A stretch of DNA of 64,000 nucleotides from Sphingobacterium humi (GTDB lineage Bacteria; Bacteroidota; Bacteroidia; Sphingobacteriales; Sphingobacteriaceae), in contig NZ_WSQA01000015.1 in assembly GCF_009768885.1 (NCBI RefSeq), positions 90,991 through 154,990 of the forward strand, written 5' to 3'. Numbering within the stretch: the stretch's first letter is position 1; each line of letters begins with the position of its first letter. Positions 8,157 to 17,758 of the stretch are shown here, one piece after another. A model generated the notes under the pieces. It did no database searches, was not told the DNA's origin, and was given only the letters and a program-made list of their open reading frames with translations. A program made the position numbers and the translations under genes.

Positions 8157-8762
8157 ATGAGCAGGAATGTCCCCATACCGTCTGATGAAAAGGAACTGCT
8201 GCTAAAGCTGCGGGAGGGGGATGAACGTGCCTTTGAGCAGGTGTATAACCTATACAGTTCACCGGTATTCGGCAGTATATTGAAGCTGCTCAAGGACAGA
8301 GACACTTCGGAAGATATTTTACAGGACGTATTTATCAAAGTATGGCAAAGCCGTATGGAGATCGACCCGGACAGATCTTTTAAATCATACCTGTTCGTAA
8401 TAGCAAAGAATAAGGTATATAATTATATGCGCAGGGCTACACTGGAAGTCCAGGTATCGGCTTATCTGGCTGCCCGGTCTGCCGAAGGTTACAACCCTGT
8501 CGAAGCTGACATGCAATATGCCGAAAGCAGCGAAGCTATCCGGAAAGCCATAGATGCCTTACCGCCCAAAAGAAAAGAAGTCTTTATCTTCTGCAAGATC
8601 GAAGGACACAGCTATCAGGAGGCAGCGGAAAAACTGGGATGCAGTGTTGCAGCTATAAATGCGCATATCGTGAAAGCGACCAAATCTATAAAAACACAAC
8701 TCAAACTGACCAACCCGGTTATGGTTGCCGTCATTTGCAGCGCTTTTGACCTGCAAATGTAA
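8157..8762 (+). CDS. RNA polymerase sigma-70 factor, ECF/FecI type
   Basis: A 201-residue sigma factor with only regions 2 and 4. Region 2 (about residues 18-80) includes the SEDILQDVFIKVW core-binding motif. Region 4 (about 130-185) includes ALPPKRKEVFIFCKIEGHSY and the helix-turn-helix AAEKLGCSVAAINAHI. It is followed by a FecR anti-sigma gene and a SusC receptor with an STN signalling domain, so it should direct transcription of this uptake locus when the receptor binds substrate. The ATG at 8157 is chosen because it lies 7 bp after the upstream stop and gives the normal family length. Confidence 0.93.
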   Translation: MSRNVPIPSDEKELLLKLREGDERAFEQVYNLYSSPVFGSILKLLKDRDTSEDILQDVFIKVWQSRMEIDPDRSFKSYLFVIAKNKVYNYMRRATLEVQVSAYLAARSAEGYNPVEADMQYAESSEAIRKAIDALPPKRKEVFIFCKIEGHSYQEAAEKLGCSVAAINAHIVKATKSIKTQLKLTNPVMVAVICSAFDLQM

Positions 8763-8831
8763 TTTCTGAAAAATAATTCCATACGGAGGTAATGACAGTA
8801 GCCCGTAAAGTGTACTACTATAAAAGCCTCG

Positions 8832-9989
8832 ATGAAAAAGGAACAACTTATATCGCTTCTGGAAAAATACCGTGACAACCAATGTTCGGAGGATGAGGTT
8901 GTTAACCTGATCAGGCACATCCAAAGCGGACAGGACAAAGACCTGATAGAAAGCTATATTGGAGAAGTATTTCAAGACCGTTCGGACAGTGATACAGTGG
9001 CAGACAAAGTGTCGCTTGACCGCGTGTTTGGGCGTATCCGGCTCCTTAAAGACCAGCAACCAGTCAGAATACGGCGTTCATCAGTTTATTTACGCATCGC
9101 ATCTGTTGCAGCGGCTATTCTTGTATTTCTATCAGCAGGTATCTATTGGTATAGTACTACAAAGGACAAACCACAGGTTACATTGACCTCTGTGTATGGC
9201 GACGATGTATTACCCGGCTCTAACCGTGCCACCCTGACTCTGGCCGATGGGCGTACTATTGCTTTGAGCGAAGACAGGGAGGGTATTATTACAGGCGATA
9301 AACTCACCTATGATGATGGTACGCTGCTGGATGATACAGGTGTGGACAATGTGGAATATGCCGCACTTACCACACCTAATGGCGGGCAATACCGTGTGAC
9401 TTTACCTGATGGCTCTAAAGTCTGGCTCAATGCCGCATCCAGACTGGATTATCCAATGAGCTTCAAGGGGGACGAACGCAGAGTGCAGTTGAGCGGCGAA
9501 GCCTACTTTGAAGTTGCGCACAATGCAGAGCAGCCTTTTATCGTGGAAAGCAACGACCAGCTGGTACAGGTATTGGGTACATCGTTCAACGTCAATGCAT
9601 ACCATGACGAACCAGCTACAGCCACCACCTTGGTCAGTGGAAGCATACGTATCAATACAGAACGCAACAATAGCCCGGTCGTCATGAAACCCGGACAACA
9701 GGCTTTGACTACCAATAAAACTATCAATGTACGACAGGTAGATATACAGGATTATATCGCATGGCGCAACGGACAGATTTCACTGAACGATGCGGATCTG
9801 ATAACCGTAATCAGGCAGATAGAACGCTGGTACGACATCGAATTTGATACGGCGGGTATGCCAAAGGGTGAGCCTGTATTTGGCGTATTGAAACGCAATG
9901 CCAGACTATCCGAGATACTCGAAGCATTGGAACTTAATTATGGTATGAAGCTAAGAAAGGAGGGAAGGAAAATTAAGATAAGAAATTAG
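8832..9989 (+). CDS. FecR family anti-sigma factor / signal transducer
   Basis: A 385-residue inner-membrane protein. The cytoplasmic N-terminus of about 75 residues would hold the sigma factor. One membrane helix follows (about 82-100, IASVAAAILVFLSAGIYW). The periplasmic FecR domain is marked by GGQYRVTLPDGSKVWLNAAS and the GEAYFEVAHN motif. The last 70 residues form a DUF4974 domain (LNDADLITVIRQIERWYDI). In this architecture the periplasmic end contacts the STN domain of the outer-membrane receptor encoded next. The gap of about 70 bp after the sigma gene suits one operon. Confidence 0.93.
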   Translation: MKKEQLISLLEKYRDNQCSEDEVVNLIRHIQSGQDKDLIESYIGEVFQDRSDSDTVADKVSLDRVFGRIRLLKDQQPVRIRRSSVYLRIASVAAAILVFLSAGIYWYSTTKDKPQVTLTSVYGDDVLPGSNRATLTLADGRTIALSEDREGIITGDKLTYDDGTLLDDTGVDNVEYAALTTPNGGQYRVTLPDGSKVWLNAASRLDYPMSFKGDERRVQLSGEAYFEVAHNAEQPFIVESNDQLVQVLGTSFNVNAYHDEPATATTLVSGSIRINTERNNSPVVMKPGQQALTTNKTINVRQVDIQDYIAWRNGQISLNDADLITVIRQIERWYDIEFDTAGMPKGEPVFGVLKRNARLSEILEALELNYGMKLRKEGRKIKIRN

Positions 9990-10028
9990 AATTTTTGTTT
10001 CAGGTGTTTAGTCCGGCAATTTAAAGAA

Positions 10029-10055
10029 GCCGTCCCAACTAGCTCTTGGGACGGC
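10029..10055 (+). terminator. GC-rich hairpin between fecR and susC
   Basis: A perfect 10-bp stem, GCCGTCCCAA at 10029-10038 with TTGGGACGGC at 10046-10055, has a 7-nt loop and lies in the 133-bp gap before the receptor gene. No T-run follows, so it may be a partial terminator or an RNA-stabilising structure that separates regulatory from structural expression. Confidence 0.5.
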
Positions 10056-10122
10056 CGTTGCCCGACATAAGTACCATTACGGACTAGGTAACAGAATTTA
10101 TTAAACCAAGCAATCAAATATA

Positions 10123-13100
10123 ATGAATTATATTATTCATGCCAACGTGCGTGCAGTAAAATCTGCACATCTGAAGCGCACCGACGGCAAACCACCTGCA
10201 ACTTATTTGCTGGCTATGAAACTGACGCTCATACTTACTTTTATTTTCACTATCCAGGCTGCGGCAGGTGTATTAGCGCAAAAGATTGACATCAGCGCAA
10301 AAAACGAAGCCTTCAAAACGGTGCTGGTGGAACTGGAAAGAAAATCAGATTACTCTTTTATTATCAGGGAGCAGTTTGTCAAAACAGCCAGGCCGGTCAC
10401 TCTGGATATCAAAGGCAAAGAAATACCGGAGATACTGCCATCCCTGTTTAGCAATCAGCCCTTTACTTATGAGGTGAAGGGAAAGATTATAGTCATCGTG
10501 CCTAAAAATGCACAGCGTCAGACAGGAAGCATAAGTATAGAAGCCGAAGAAGATCAACAGCAACGTAGTGTTAGTGGTAATGTCATCGATACGCTCGGTA
10601 ATCCACTCGCTAATGTAACCGTATCCATAAAAGGGAACAACACACAGCAGACCCAGACTAATACTGCGGGTAGATTTCAGTTGACCAATGTACCGGATAA
10701 TGCCATTCTGGTATTCCGTTTATTGGGGTATGCTCAGGTTGAGATACTTGCTGTGCAGAGTCCCATTAATGTGACCCTAGAACATGAGCTAAGCCAAATC
10801 TCGACAGTCAATGTCGTGCATACAGGTTATCAGGAGATTCCCATCACCCAGGCAACAGGATCATACGTCCATATAGACAATGAATTGCTCAACCGAAGGG
10901 TAAGCACCAATCTGATAGACAGGCTGGACGGCGTGACCAACGGCTTGATCTTTAACAAAAACAAACCGCTAAATTCCAATGAATCCGATTTTTCCATTCG
11001 GGGAAGAAGCACCATTAACGCGAACACTTCACCACTCGTCGTAATCGACAATTTTCCGTATGACGGCGATCTGTCCACAATCAACCCAAACGACGTGGAA
11101 AGCATCACTGTCCTGAAGGATGCTGCGGCCACAGCGATATGGGGTGCATTTGCAGGCAATGGTGTCATCGTCATCACTACGAAAAAAGGACAGTACAATC
11201 AACCGCTCAAAGTATCGCTCAACTCTAACGTCAATATAAGTGATAAGGAAGACCTGTACTATTTATCGAGGTTAAGTTCTACGGAATATATGGAGATAGA
11301 GCAGTTTCTATTTGATAATAATTTTTACAGGGCAAGAGAAACCCTGGCCACAAGACCATTGCTTTCTCCTTATATAGAGTTATTGATAAAAGAGCGTGAC
11401 GGTATTCTGACAGCAGAAGAGGCCGGTCGACAGAAGCAACTGCTCTCTGCCACAGATACCAGAGATGAGCTGAACAAACACTTTTACCGAAACGGAGTGA
11501 ACCAGCAACATGCGCTTAGTTTTAGCGGAGGCAGCCAAAGACAACAGTATTACTTATCATTGGGGCTTGATGACAATAAGGACAACAGGATACGAAACGG
11601 ATACAACCGCATCACTCTAAACTCGGGGAATACATTTCAAATCATTCCCAACCGCCTCGATCTGTCCGCAGGCATCTACTTTCAGCGCAGTCGTACAGAC
11701 AATAATAACAAGGGCCTGCTCGGTCTGGTACAGTATCCTTATTTAAAACTTGCAGATGAAGCAGGCCATCCAATGGTTGTCCCGGTTGGTTTACGGCAGG
11801 CTTATAAAGAATCCCTCAACGATCAGGGCTTACTTGATTGGAACTACAGGCCATTGGAGGAGCTTCAACTCGCAGACAATGCCACTCATCTCACAGACTA
11901 CAGGATCAGTACCGGAATAAAGCTGCATATCACTGAGGGACTCGATGCGACGGCCAACTATCAGTACGGTACAGGCCAATCCGATGTCATGGATCACTAT
12001 AGTGTGGACACCTATTTTGCCAGAGATATGATCAACAGGTTTTATAATCCGGCTTCGGCTATACCATACCCTATACCACAAAGCGGCATATTAGATAAAA
12101 CGTCAAGGGCATACATCTCTCATAATGTCAGGGGGCAGCTAAACTTTAACAGGTTATTTGGTGACAGGCATGCAATAATGGCAATCGCAGGAAGTGAACT
12201 GCGAGATGTGAACAGGGACATCAATATCAACCGTCGCTATGGATACAACAAGGAGACCACACGACTTGCAGTGATGGATTTTGTTTCATTGCATCGGCAG
12301 TACCACAATCCAAGTCAGAATATACGAATAACCAATTCGGATAATTATTATAAAATCATAGACAGGTTTCTGTCTATGTATGCCAATGCTACCTATACCT
12401 ATGCAGACAGATACGCAATCTCCGGGAGTGTCAGAAAAGATGAATCCAACCTGTTTGGTGTAGGTGCGAACAAAAAAGGAGTACCCCTGTGGTCTATCGG
12501 CGGTAGCTGGCATATCAGCAAGGAAAATTTCTATTCGGTAGACTGGATGCCTTATCTGAGATTACGGCTGACCAACGGTTACAGCGGCAATGTAGCCAAT
12601 AACGTTGCTGCCGTAACGACCATTTCGACGAGATTGATCGGAACGATTGGTAATCTGCCTTACAGCAACCTGCTAAATCCTCCCAATGAAATGCTCCGAT
12701 GGGAAAGGAATAGACAGGTCAATGCCGGTTTGGATTTTGCCTTGTTCGGTTCGAGGATTTCGGGTAGTATAGACCATTATCGAAAACACAGCTCAGACCT
12801 CATCGCAGAAAGCCCTTTTGCACCCTCAAGCGGGTTCAGTACACTCACACTGAATACGGCTGATATTGATATCAGAGGTTGGGATATTGTCCTCAATTCG
12901 GTCAATATTGATAAAGCGTTCAAATGGAAGAGCAATATTCTCCTGAGTACTGTAAAGGATAAAGTGACTGAATACAAGCTGAAACCCAATACCGTTGGAG
13001 GCTATGCAACGGATGGTTTTTTTCAGCCCAATGAGGGATATCCTCTTTTTGGTCTGTATAGCTTTCAGTGGGCAGGTCTAGATCCGGAAAATGGTGACCC

Positions 13101-13695
13101 GAGAGGATACCTGGATGGTGAGATCAGCAAAGACTATGTGGCTTTCTTTAGTACAAACGACTATGATAATCTGGTATATCAGGGATCCACTAAGCCAGTC
13201 ACTTTTGGCAGCCTGATGAACACCTTTGCCTATAAGGGCGTATCCCTCTCTCTTAATGTCAGTGGCAAATTTGGCTATGTATTCAGGAGGAATACGATCC
13301 AATACCACAACGTCTATAATGCCAACGGAAACTTTCCAAACGGTCATGCCGATTTTGCGTTGAGATGGCAGCAGTCCGGAGATGAAGACCATACTACTGT
13401 ACCTTCTATGATCTATCCACTTTCAAATACAAACAGGGATGTATTCTATAACACTATGGATATTATGACCGAAGATGCCTCACACATCCGCTTGGAGGAT
13501 ATTCAGCTAGGGTACAGCTTTGACAATAAGCTGTTTAGTAAACTTGCCATCCCCATCCGACGGGTACACCTGTATATGTATGCTAATAACCTTGGCATGA
13601 TTTGGCGGGCAAATGACAAGTCGATAGACCCCGACTACATATCAATAGTACCTCCTGCACGAAGTGTGGCAATGGGCATTAGAGTGGATTTGTAA
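10123..13695 (+). CDS. SusC/RagA family TonB-dependent outer-membrane receptor with STN domain
   Basis: A 1190-residue outer-membrane transporter. After an unusually long N-terminal extension, a signal peptide lies at about residues 30-52 (MKLTLILTFIFTIQAAAGVLA), so an internal start at the MKLT methionine is possible. Then come an STN signalling domain (about 55-130), a carboxypeptidase-like beta domain (about 145-220, SVSGNVIDTLGNPLANVTVS), the TonB plug (about 240-365, with SPLVVIDNFPYDG and VESITVLKDAAATAIWG), and the beta-barrel to the C-terminus. The STN domain fits regulation through the FecR/sigma pair encoded upstream. The substrate cannot be read from the sequence; the linked thioredoxin-like gene does not suggest simple glycan use. 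Confidence 0.93.
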   Translation: MNYIIHANVRAVKSAHLKRTDGKPPATYLLAMKLTLILTFIFTIQAAAGVLAQKIDISAKNEAFKTVLVELERKSDYSFIIREQFVKTARPVTLDIKGKEIPEILPSLFSNQPFTYEVKGKIIVIVPKNAQRQTGSISIEAEEDQQQRSVSGNVIDTLGNPLANVTVSIKGNNTQQTQTNTAGRFQLTNVPDNAILVFRLLGYAQVEILAVQSPINVTLEHELSQISTVNVVHTGYQEIPITQATGSYVHIDNELLNRRVSTNLIDRLDGVTNGLIFNKNKPLNSNESDFSIRGRSTINANTSPLVVIDNFPYDGDLSTINPNDVESITVLKDAAATAIWGAFAGNGVIVITTKKGQYNQPLKVSLNSNVNISDKEDLYYLSRLSSTEYMEIEQFLFDNNFYRARETLATRPLLSPYIELLIKERDGILTAEEAGRQKQLLSATDTRDELNKHFYRNGVNQQHALSFSGGSQRQQYYLSLGLDDNKDNRIRNGYNRITLNSGNTFQIIPNRLDLSAGIYFQRSRTDNNNKGLLGLVQYPYLKLADEAGHPMVVPVGLRQAYKESLNDQGLLDWNYRPLEELQLADNATHLTDYRISTGIKLHITEGLDATANYQYGTGQSDVMDHYSVDTYFARDMINRFYNPASAIPYPIPQSGILDKTSRAYISHNVRGQLNFNRLFGDRHAIMAIAGSELRDVNRDININRRYGYNKETTRLAVMDFVSLHRQYHNPSQNIRITNSDNYYKIIDRFLSMYANATYTYADRYAISGSVRKDESNLFGVGANKKGVPLWSIGGSWHISKENFYSVDWMPYLRLRLTNGYSGNVANNVAAVTTISTRLIGTIGNLPYSNLLNPPNEMLRWERNRQVNAGLDFALFGSRISGSIDHYRKHSSDLIAESPFAPSSGFSTLTLNTADIDIRGWDIVLNSVNIDKAFKWKSNILLSTVKDKVTEYKLKPNTVGGYATDGFFQPNEGYPLFGLYSFQWAGLDPENGDPRGYLDGEISKDYVAFFSTNDYDNLVYQGSTKPVTFGSLMNTFAYKGVSLSLNVSGKFGYVFRRNTIQYHNVYNANGNFPNGHADFALRWQQSGDEDHTTVPSMIYPLSNTNRDVFYNTMDIMTEDASHIRLEDIQLGYSFDNKLFSKLAIPIRRVHLYMYANNLGMIWRANDKSIDPDYISIVPPARSVAMGIRVDL

Positions 13696-13719
13696 ACGAT
13701 TTAAAAAGGAACTATTACG

Positions 13720-15102
13720 ATGAAAAAATACAATCAAATTTTATTGGTCATATTGTGTGCGGTATTGTTACACGGATGCGATAAGTCAGAATTTTTGGAT
13801 GCCAAACCGCGAAGCACTGTAGAGATCCCCAATACATTAGAAGATCTGAGGGCATTGCTTGATAATATCGTTGTCATGAATGTCACACCAAATATCGGGG
13901 AGCTGTCCTGTGACGACTATCAGTTGTCGTACGATTTTTGGCAAACTGTTGTTTCATCCAAAGAACGCAATGCCTATATATGGGCGGAGGATATTTTTGA
14001 AGGCAGCACCGGTATACAAGACTGGAATATCCCATATCAGCAGGTGCATATTGCCAATGTGGTATTAGAAAAGCTGGATGAGATCGAAGTTACGGATAAG
14101 AATAGGGATGAGTATCGTGATGTAAAGGCTTCTGCATTGTTTTTCCGGTCATTGGCCTTCTATAACCTGTTACAGCTCTTTAGTCCACCTTACGATGCAT
14201 CCAGCGCAGATTCAGATATGGGAGTACCATTAAAACTGCAAGCCGATATTAATTCAGTCACCGTGCGTGCTTCTGTGGCGGACAGCTATGGGCATCTGAT
14301 CTCTGACCTCCAGAAGTCCTCTGCGATAATAAACCAGGAGTTTCCTTCAGTCTTTATCGCACGCCCATCCAAAACGGCCGTACTTGGCTTGCTGGCCAGA
14401 GTGCACCTCAGTATGCGCGAATACGCCTCGGCAGAGTTGTACGCCGACAGTTGCCTGATGTACCACGATGACCTGATCGACTTCAATACCCTCGACAAAT
14501 CCACTAACAGGCCATTCTCAAACACAAATCAAGAAGTTATCTTTCATTCACGTTGCCAACTTTTAACATCATTCTTTTTTTATGGATTTTCGTCTTTTAA
14601 AGTGAGTGAAGGTCTGCTAAGCTCCTATGATAGTAAGGATCTGCGAAATGTTATTTATTTTCTTCCTGACGGAAGGTTTAAAAGGATTCATATTGACCTT
14701 ACAACTCCATTTACTGGTTTAACGACAGGTGAGATGCTACTGATCCGAGCGGAATGCAATGTCCGGAAGAACAATCTCACAGATGCATTAGATGATTTGA
14801 ATCTGTTGCTTTTAAACAGGTATGAAACAGGTGAATTTACACCTATGTCCTCCACCTCGAAGGAAGAAGTGCTGACATGGGTGTTGGAAGAAAGGCGCAA
14901 AGAGCTTGCGTTAAAGGGTCTGCGCTGGTCAGACTTGCGAAGACTCAATAAAGAAGGTAGGGCGATCACCTTACAGCGGGAAATGAACGGAATTCAATAC
15001 GAATTGAAACCAAATTCCAGATTGTATATATTTCCAATTCCATCGGACGAAATAGCACTGTCCGGTATTCCTCAGAATGACCGCTCCAATACGACCTTTT
15101 GA
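13720..15102 (+). CDS. SusD/RagB family surface lipoprotein
   Basis: A 460-residue lipoprotein that should sit as a lid on the SusC barrel. The signal peptide ends in a lipobox (VLLHGC, cysteine at about residue 20), followed by the SusD N-terminal pattern (EFLDAKPRSTVEIPNTLEDL) with tetratricopeptide-like helices. The C-terminal region has LLIRAECNVRKNNLTDALDD and ERRKELALKGLRWSDLRRLN, both typical of the family, and ends in IFPIPSDEI. At 460 residues it is on the short side. It starts 25 bp after the SusC stop, so the pair is cotranscribed. Confidence 0.92.
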   Translation: MKKYNQILLVILCAVLLHGCDKSEFLDAKPRSTVEIPNTLEDLRALLDNIVVMNVTPNIGELSCDDYQLSYDFWQTVVSSKERNAYIWAEDIFEGSTGIQDWNIPYQQVHIANVVLEKLDEIEVTDKNRDEYRDVKASALFFRSLAFYNLLQLFSPPYDASSADSDMGVPLKLQADINSVTVRASVADSYGHLISDLQKSSAIINQEFPSVFIARPSKTAVLGLLARVHLSMREYASAELYADSCLMYHDDLIDFNTLDKSTNRPFSNTNQEVIFHSRCQLLTSFFFYGFSSFKVSEGLLSSYDSKDLRNVIYFLPDGRFKRIHIDLTTPFTGLTTGEMLLIRAECNVRKNNLTDALDDLNLLLLNRYETGEFTPMSSTSKEEVLTWVLEERRKELALKGLRWSDLRRLNKEGRAITLQREMNGIQYELKPNSRLYIFPIPSDEIALSGIPQNDRSNTTF

Positions 15103-15131
15103 TTTATAATGAAAACAAAACAAAACCTATA

Positions 15132-16679
15132 ATGAAACCCATCACCATCACACTATTATTGCTATCCATCTGTTTAAAGGTATTTGGTCAATCAGGCATA
15201 ACAAACGGCAATACTATATCTATTAGCGGACAAATTGAAACGCATAATCATACGGATACGGTTGTACTCCAATATTGGGAAGGTGATTTTAGTCCTGGGG
15301 GATCCGCCTACTCCTCACTGCCATCCAAGGAGATTAAGACCGCTGTCAACGGTAACTTATTTGAGTTTATTATAGAAGCTCCCTCGGAGATCGTTTTCTT
15401 TTGTCTATATACCACTGAAACGAATGATCTGAACAATTACGAACCGTTGGGGGATTTCTTGAACTGCTTTTTATTACCAGGGGATAACATTCAAATCAAT
15501 ATAAACGAGGCTGGTCTAATTCATTATTCCGGTCAAGGAAGTGAAAAATTGAATTTGTTCAATGAATTGCGTCGAACATTGGAACATATCCAATCTGACT
15601 ACTTCAAGATGCTTAAAAACAAACAATTAAACAATCAGGAGTCAAGAGTAGTATTTGCAATAATAAATAAAGAAAGGCAGTATTGGAATGTAAGGAAGCT
15701 AATACAACAATATTCAACCAGATTAAAACCAATTGAACTTCAGCTTGTACAGGTGACGGTTGTTTCCAAATTTCTTGAAGACCAATATCGGATGATTAGA
15801 AGTCGGTTGAGAGTATTGAACAGCCAGATACAAGATCTTAACAATAATGATAACTACAAAAAAGCAGAAAATTCGGTATTTGATGATGGTTTTCTTCGAA
15901 GTCTATATTCTCATTATGAGTCCTACTTTGAGGAAATGATAAATGAGCATTCAGATGTTGCAATTATTAACTCTCCTCGCTTTATAGAACTAGTAGAGAC
16001 CAAATATAAAATTGATCTTACATTGGGGTTAATTTCTGACATATCCTATTTTGATTATGTCGGTAATAAATATACTGGATTACTCTCAGAGAGGCTCATT
16101 ACCTATTATTTGCTTGGCAGGTACAACTATCTGAAATCGGACGTGGAAAAGCAATTGGACAGTGCAATAAGTAGCTTTGAAACAGATAAATACAGAGACT
16201 TGCTAAGGGAAATGAAGCGATTTAGTAATAGGGGGAACTTAGCATATAATTTTACTTTATTAAATGAACAGGGAAAGGAAATTCACCTATCAGATTTTAA
16301 AGGTAAGCATGTCTTTATTGATTATTGGTTCACAGGTTGCTCTGCATGTGCCTCATATTATACCAATACATTTTCAAAAGTCATTAAAGCATTTGAAGGT
16401 AATAAGGATATAATATTTCTTTCCATTTCTGCTGATAAAGACAGGGCTGTTTGGGAAAGAAGCATAAAATCAGGTCAATATACTTCCGATGGAACTAATG
16501 TGGTCAATCTTTACACCAATGGTTTAGGCTCTAAGCATCCTTTTGTAATAGCGAATAAAATGACCGGTGCACCAAGCTTTTTGTTTATAGATCCTGAAAG
16601 TAGAATATTACAAGCAAATGGATTACAACTCCCTTACTCTGAACTTGTCACACTCATTAAGGAATATCTAAACCAATAG
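15132..16679 (+). CDS. TlpA-like thioredoxin-fold lipid/periplasm protein with N-terminal accessory domain
   Basis: A 515-residue exported protein. I take ATG 15132 as start because it opens directly on a signal peptide (MKPITITLLLLSICLKVFG); the in-frame TTG at 15099 overlaps the SusD stop. The first 370 residues are beta-rich, then helical, and resemble the accessory region of Bacteroidota TlpA/AhpC-TSA proteins. The C-terminal thioredoxin-like domain (from about residue 375) has a redox motif CSAC in DYWFTGCSACASYY and the cis-proline segment GAPSFLFID. It likely acts as a periplasmic disulfide reductase working with the SusCD uptake system. The last gene of the operon is followed by a hairpin. 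Confidence 0.83.
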   Translation: MKPITITLLLLSICLKVFGQSGITNGNTISISGQIETHNHTDTVVLQYWEGDFSPGGSAYSSLPSKEIKTAVNGNLFEFIIEAPSEIVFFCLYTTETNDLNNYEPLGDFLNCFLLPGDNIQININEAGLIHYSGQGSEKLNLFNELRRTLEHIQSDYFKMLKNKQLNNQESRVVFAIINKERQYWNVRKLIQQYSTRLKPIELQLVQVTVVSKFLEDQYRMIRSRLRVLNSQIQDLNNNDNYKKAENSVFDDGFLRSLYSHYESYFEEMINEHSDVAIINSPRFIELVETKYKIDLTLGLISDISYFDYVGNKYTGLLSERLITYYLLGRYNYLKSDVEKQLDSAISSFETDKYRDLLREMKRFSNRGNLAYNFTLLNEQGKEIHLSDFKGKHVFIDYWFTGCSACASYYTNTFSKVIKAFEGNKDIIFLSISADKDRAVWERSIKSGQYTSDGTNVVNLYTNGLGSKHPFVIANKMTGAPSFLFIDPESRILQANGLQLPYSELVTLIKEYLNQ

Positions 16680-16694
16680 TAAACCTGGATAATA

Positions 16695-16725
16695 TGAAAT
16701 GGTTAGTATTTTACTAACCATTTCA
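16695..16725. terminator. Strong hairpin between converging genes
   Basis: A perfect 14-bp stem, TGAAATGGTTAGTA at 16695-16708 with its complement at 16712-16725 and a 3-nt loop, lies between the TlpA-like gene (+) and the DUF6520 gene (-). It could end transcription from both sides, although no long T-run follows. Confidence 0.6.
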
Positions 16726-16751
16726 ACTACCAATTCATCCTTAAAGATTAG

Positions 16752-17012
16752 TTAGTCTATTTCTAATCTTGTTCCTGACCGGCAAGGAATTGATTCAGCA
16801 GTATTAGGATCCTGCACATAGAAGCAGTGTTGAGAAGTAGCTTGAACACAATTCCAATCCTCTACCTCGCTACCGGTTAGAGGTGTCTGTAATCCTGGAT
16901 CTTCATATTTTGCTTCTGTTTCACATGGATCCATGTCCAGTGTCGTAGCAAAAGCACCTCCGATAGCAATTGCTAAGGCTGCTGGAATAAGTAGCATTTT
17001 AAATTTTTTCAT
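16752..17012 (-). CDS. DUF6520 family small secreted protein
   Basis: An 86-residue exported peptide. The signal peptide is MKKFKMLLIPAALAIAIGG followed by AFA. The mature part is acidic and contains four cysteines (in DPCET, WNCVQ, QHCFYV and IPCRS), enough for two disulfides. This pattern fits DUF6520, whose function is unknown. DUF6520 genes commonly accompany MauE/DoxX-like membrane proteins in this phylum, and one lies 63 bp upstream here. A link to thiol redox with the neighbouring TlpA-like protein is inferred from the context. Confidence 0.75.
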   Translation of the reverse strand: MKKFKMLLIPAALAIAIGGAFATTLDMDPCETEAKYEDPGLQTPLTGSEVEDWNCVQATSQHCFYVQDPNTAESIPCRSGTRLEID

Positions 17013-17075
17013 AACATTTCTTTTTATTGTTTAACTAAAGATTGCCTACTCTATATCGGTTTTCGGCTTCCCCGT

Positions 17076-17555
17076 TTACACGCGCGTAATATTTTTATGG
17101 ATTGCATTATCATAGTTCCAATCCGGTTGTTTGTTGTCATTACTGATTTTTCTTTGGAGTCCTATGCCTGCAAAGGACAAAACAAGAAAAGCCAGGTTAA
17201 AATAGAAGTGCTCCCACCACGTAAAGCCTTCTACCACTCCGGCACACGAACAGGGGGTGTAGCGGAATGCTTTCATAAGCACCAATATGATATAGCCTGT
17301 ATATATAGTCAGTAGCCCGGCTGACATATAGAACCCGGCTTTTCTTGTACGTTTTGATATCAGTAATGCTGCCGTCAGCAGTCCCATCATTGGGATCAGC
17401 CATACCAGATAGGGTGTCGTAGAGTTCGGGAACACCTGATTGTTGATATCCCCTGTAAACACATGGTGGTGGAGCAACTGCATAAAGCTCGCATACGCAA
17501 ACATGGCTATCAATAAAGCAGCAATAACTTCGACAAGTATATTTCGTGTACGCAT
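17076..17555 (-). CDS. MauE/DoxX-like redox-associated integral membrane protein
   Basis: A 159-residue protein with four membrane helices (about residues 8-25, 46-65, 73-92 and 113-132). A pair of cysteines lies in YTPCSCAGVVEGFTWW before the last helix, the position expected for the MauE-like family. Such proteins pass electrons or help form disulfides in partner proteins. The DUF6520 gene follows in the same orientation and probably on the same transcript. Its upstream region carries repeated TTCGTGATT elements that may be regulator sites. Confidence 0.78.
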   Translation of the reverse strand: MRTRNILVEVIAALLIAMFAYASFMQLLHHHVFTGDINNQVFPNSTTPYLVWLIPMMGLLTAALLISKRTRKAGFYMSAGLLTIYTGYIILVLMKAFRYTPCSCAGVVEGFTWWEHFYFNLAFLVLSFAGIGLQRKISNDNKQPDWNYDNAIHKNITRV

Positions 17556-17628
17556 AAGAAAATGACTTTTGGTAACTGTGTAAAAATACTTTTACCGGAT
17601 AGCGGTTTCCAAGGGAAATGATTTTAAA

Positions 17629-17748
17629 AATCACGAAACCGATAAAATAGTGGATGAAATGCCAATTTCGCATGAAATCAGCCATTCGTGATTCATGAAT
17701 GCCCCAAATTCGGGCACGAAACCCTTTCGTAAATCACGAAACGGATAA
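17629..17748. repeat. Repeated AAATCACGAAAC / TTCGTGATT elements upstream of the MauE-like gene
   Basis: The 203-base gap between two minus-strand genes holds a repeated element: AATCACGAAACCGATAA at about 17630 and AATCACGAAACGGATAA at about 17732, with an inverted core ATTCGTGATTC near 17684. A related GGCACGAAACC lies near 17713. The two long copies differ by one base and are about 102 bp apart. Their position upstream of the MauE/DUF6520 genes and beside a LytTR gene suggests operator sites. No gene is visible here. Confidence 0.5.
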
Positions 17749-17758
17749 TAATTAGTTG

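Noticed and set aside
8559..9059. A 166-codon minus-strand frame over the sigma factor/fecR junction
   Set aside because: It is antisense to two strongly supported genes and has no domain signature.
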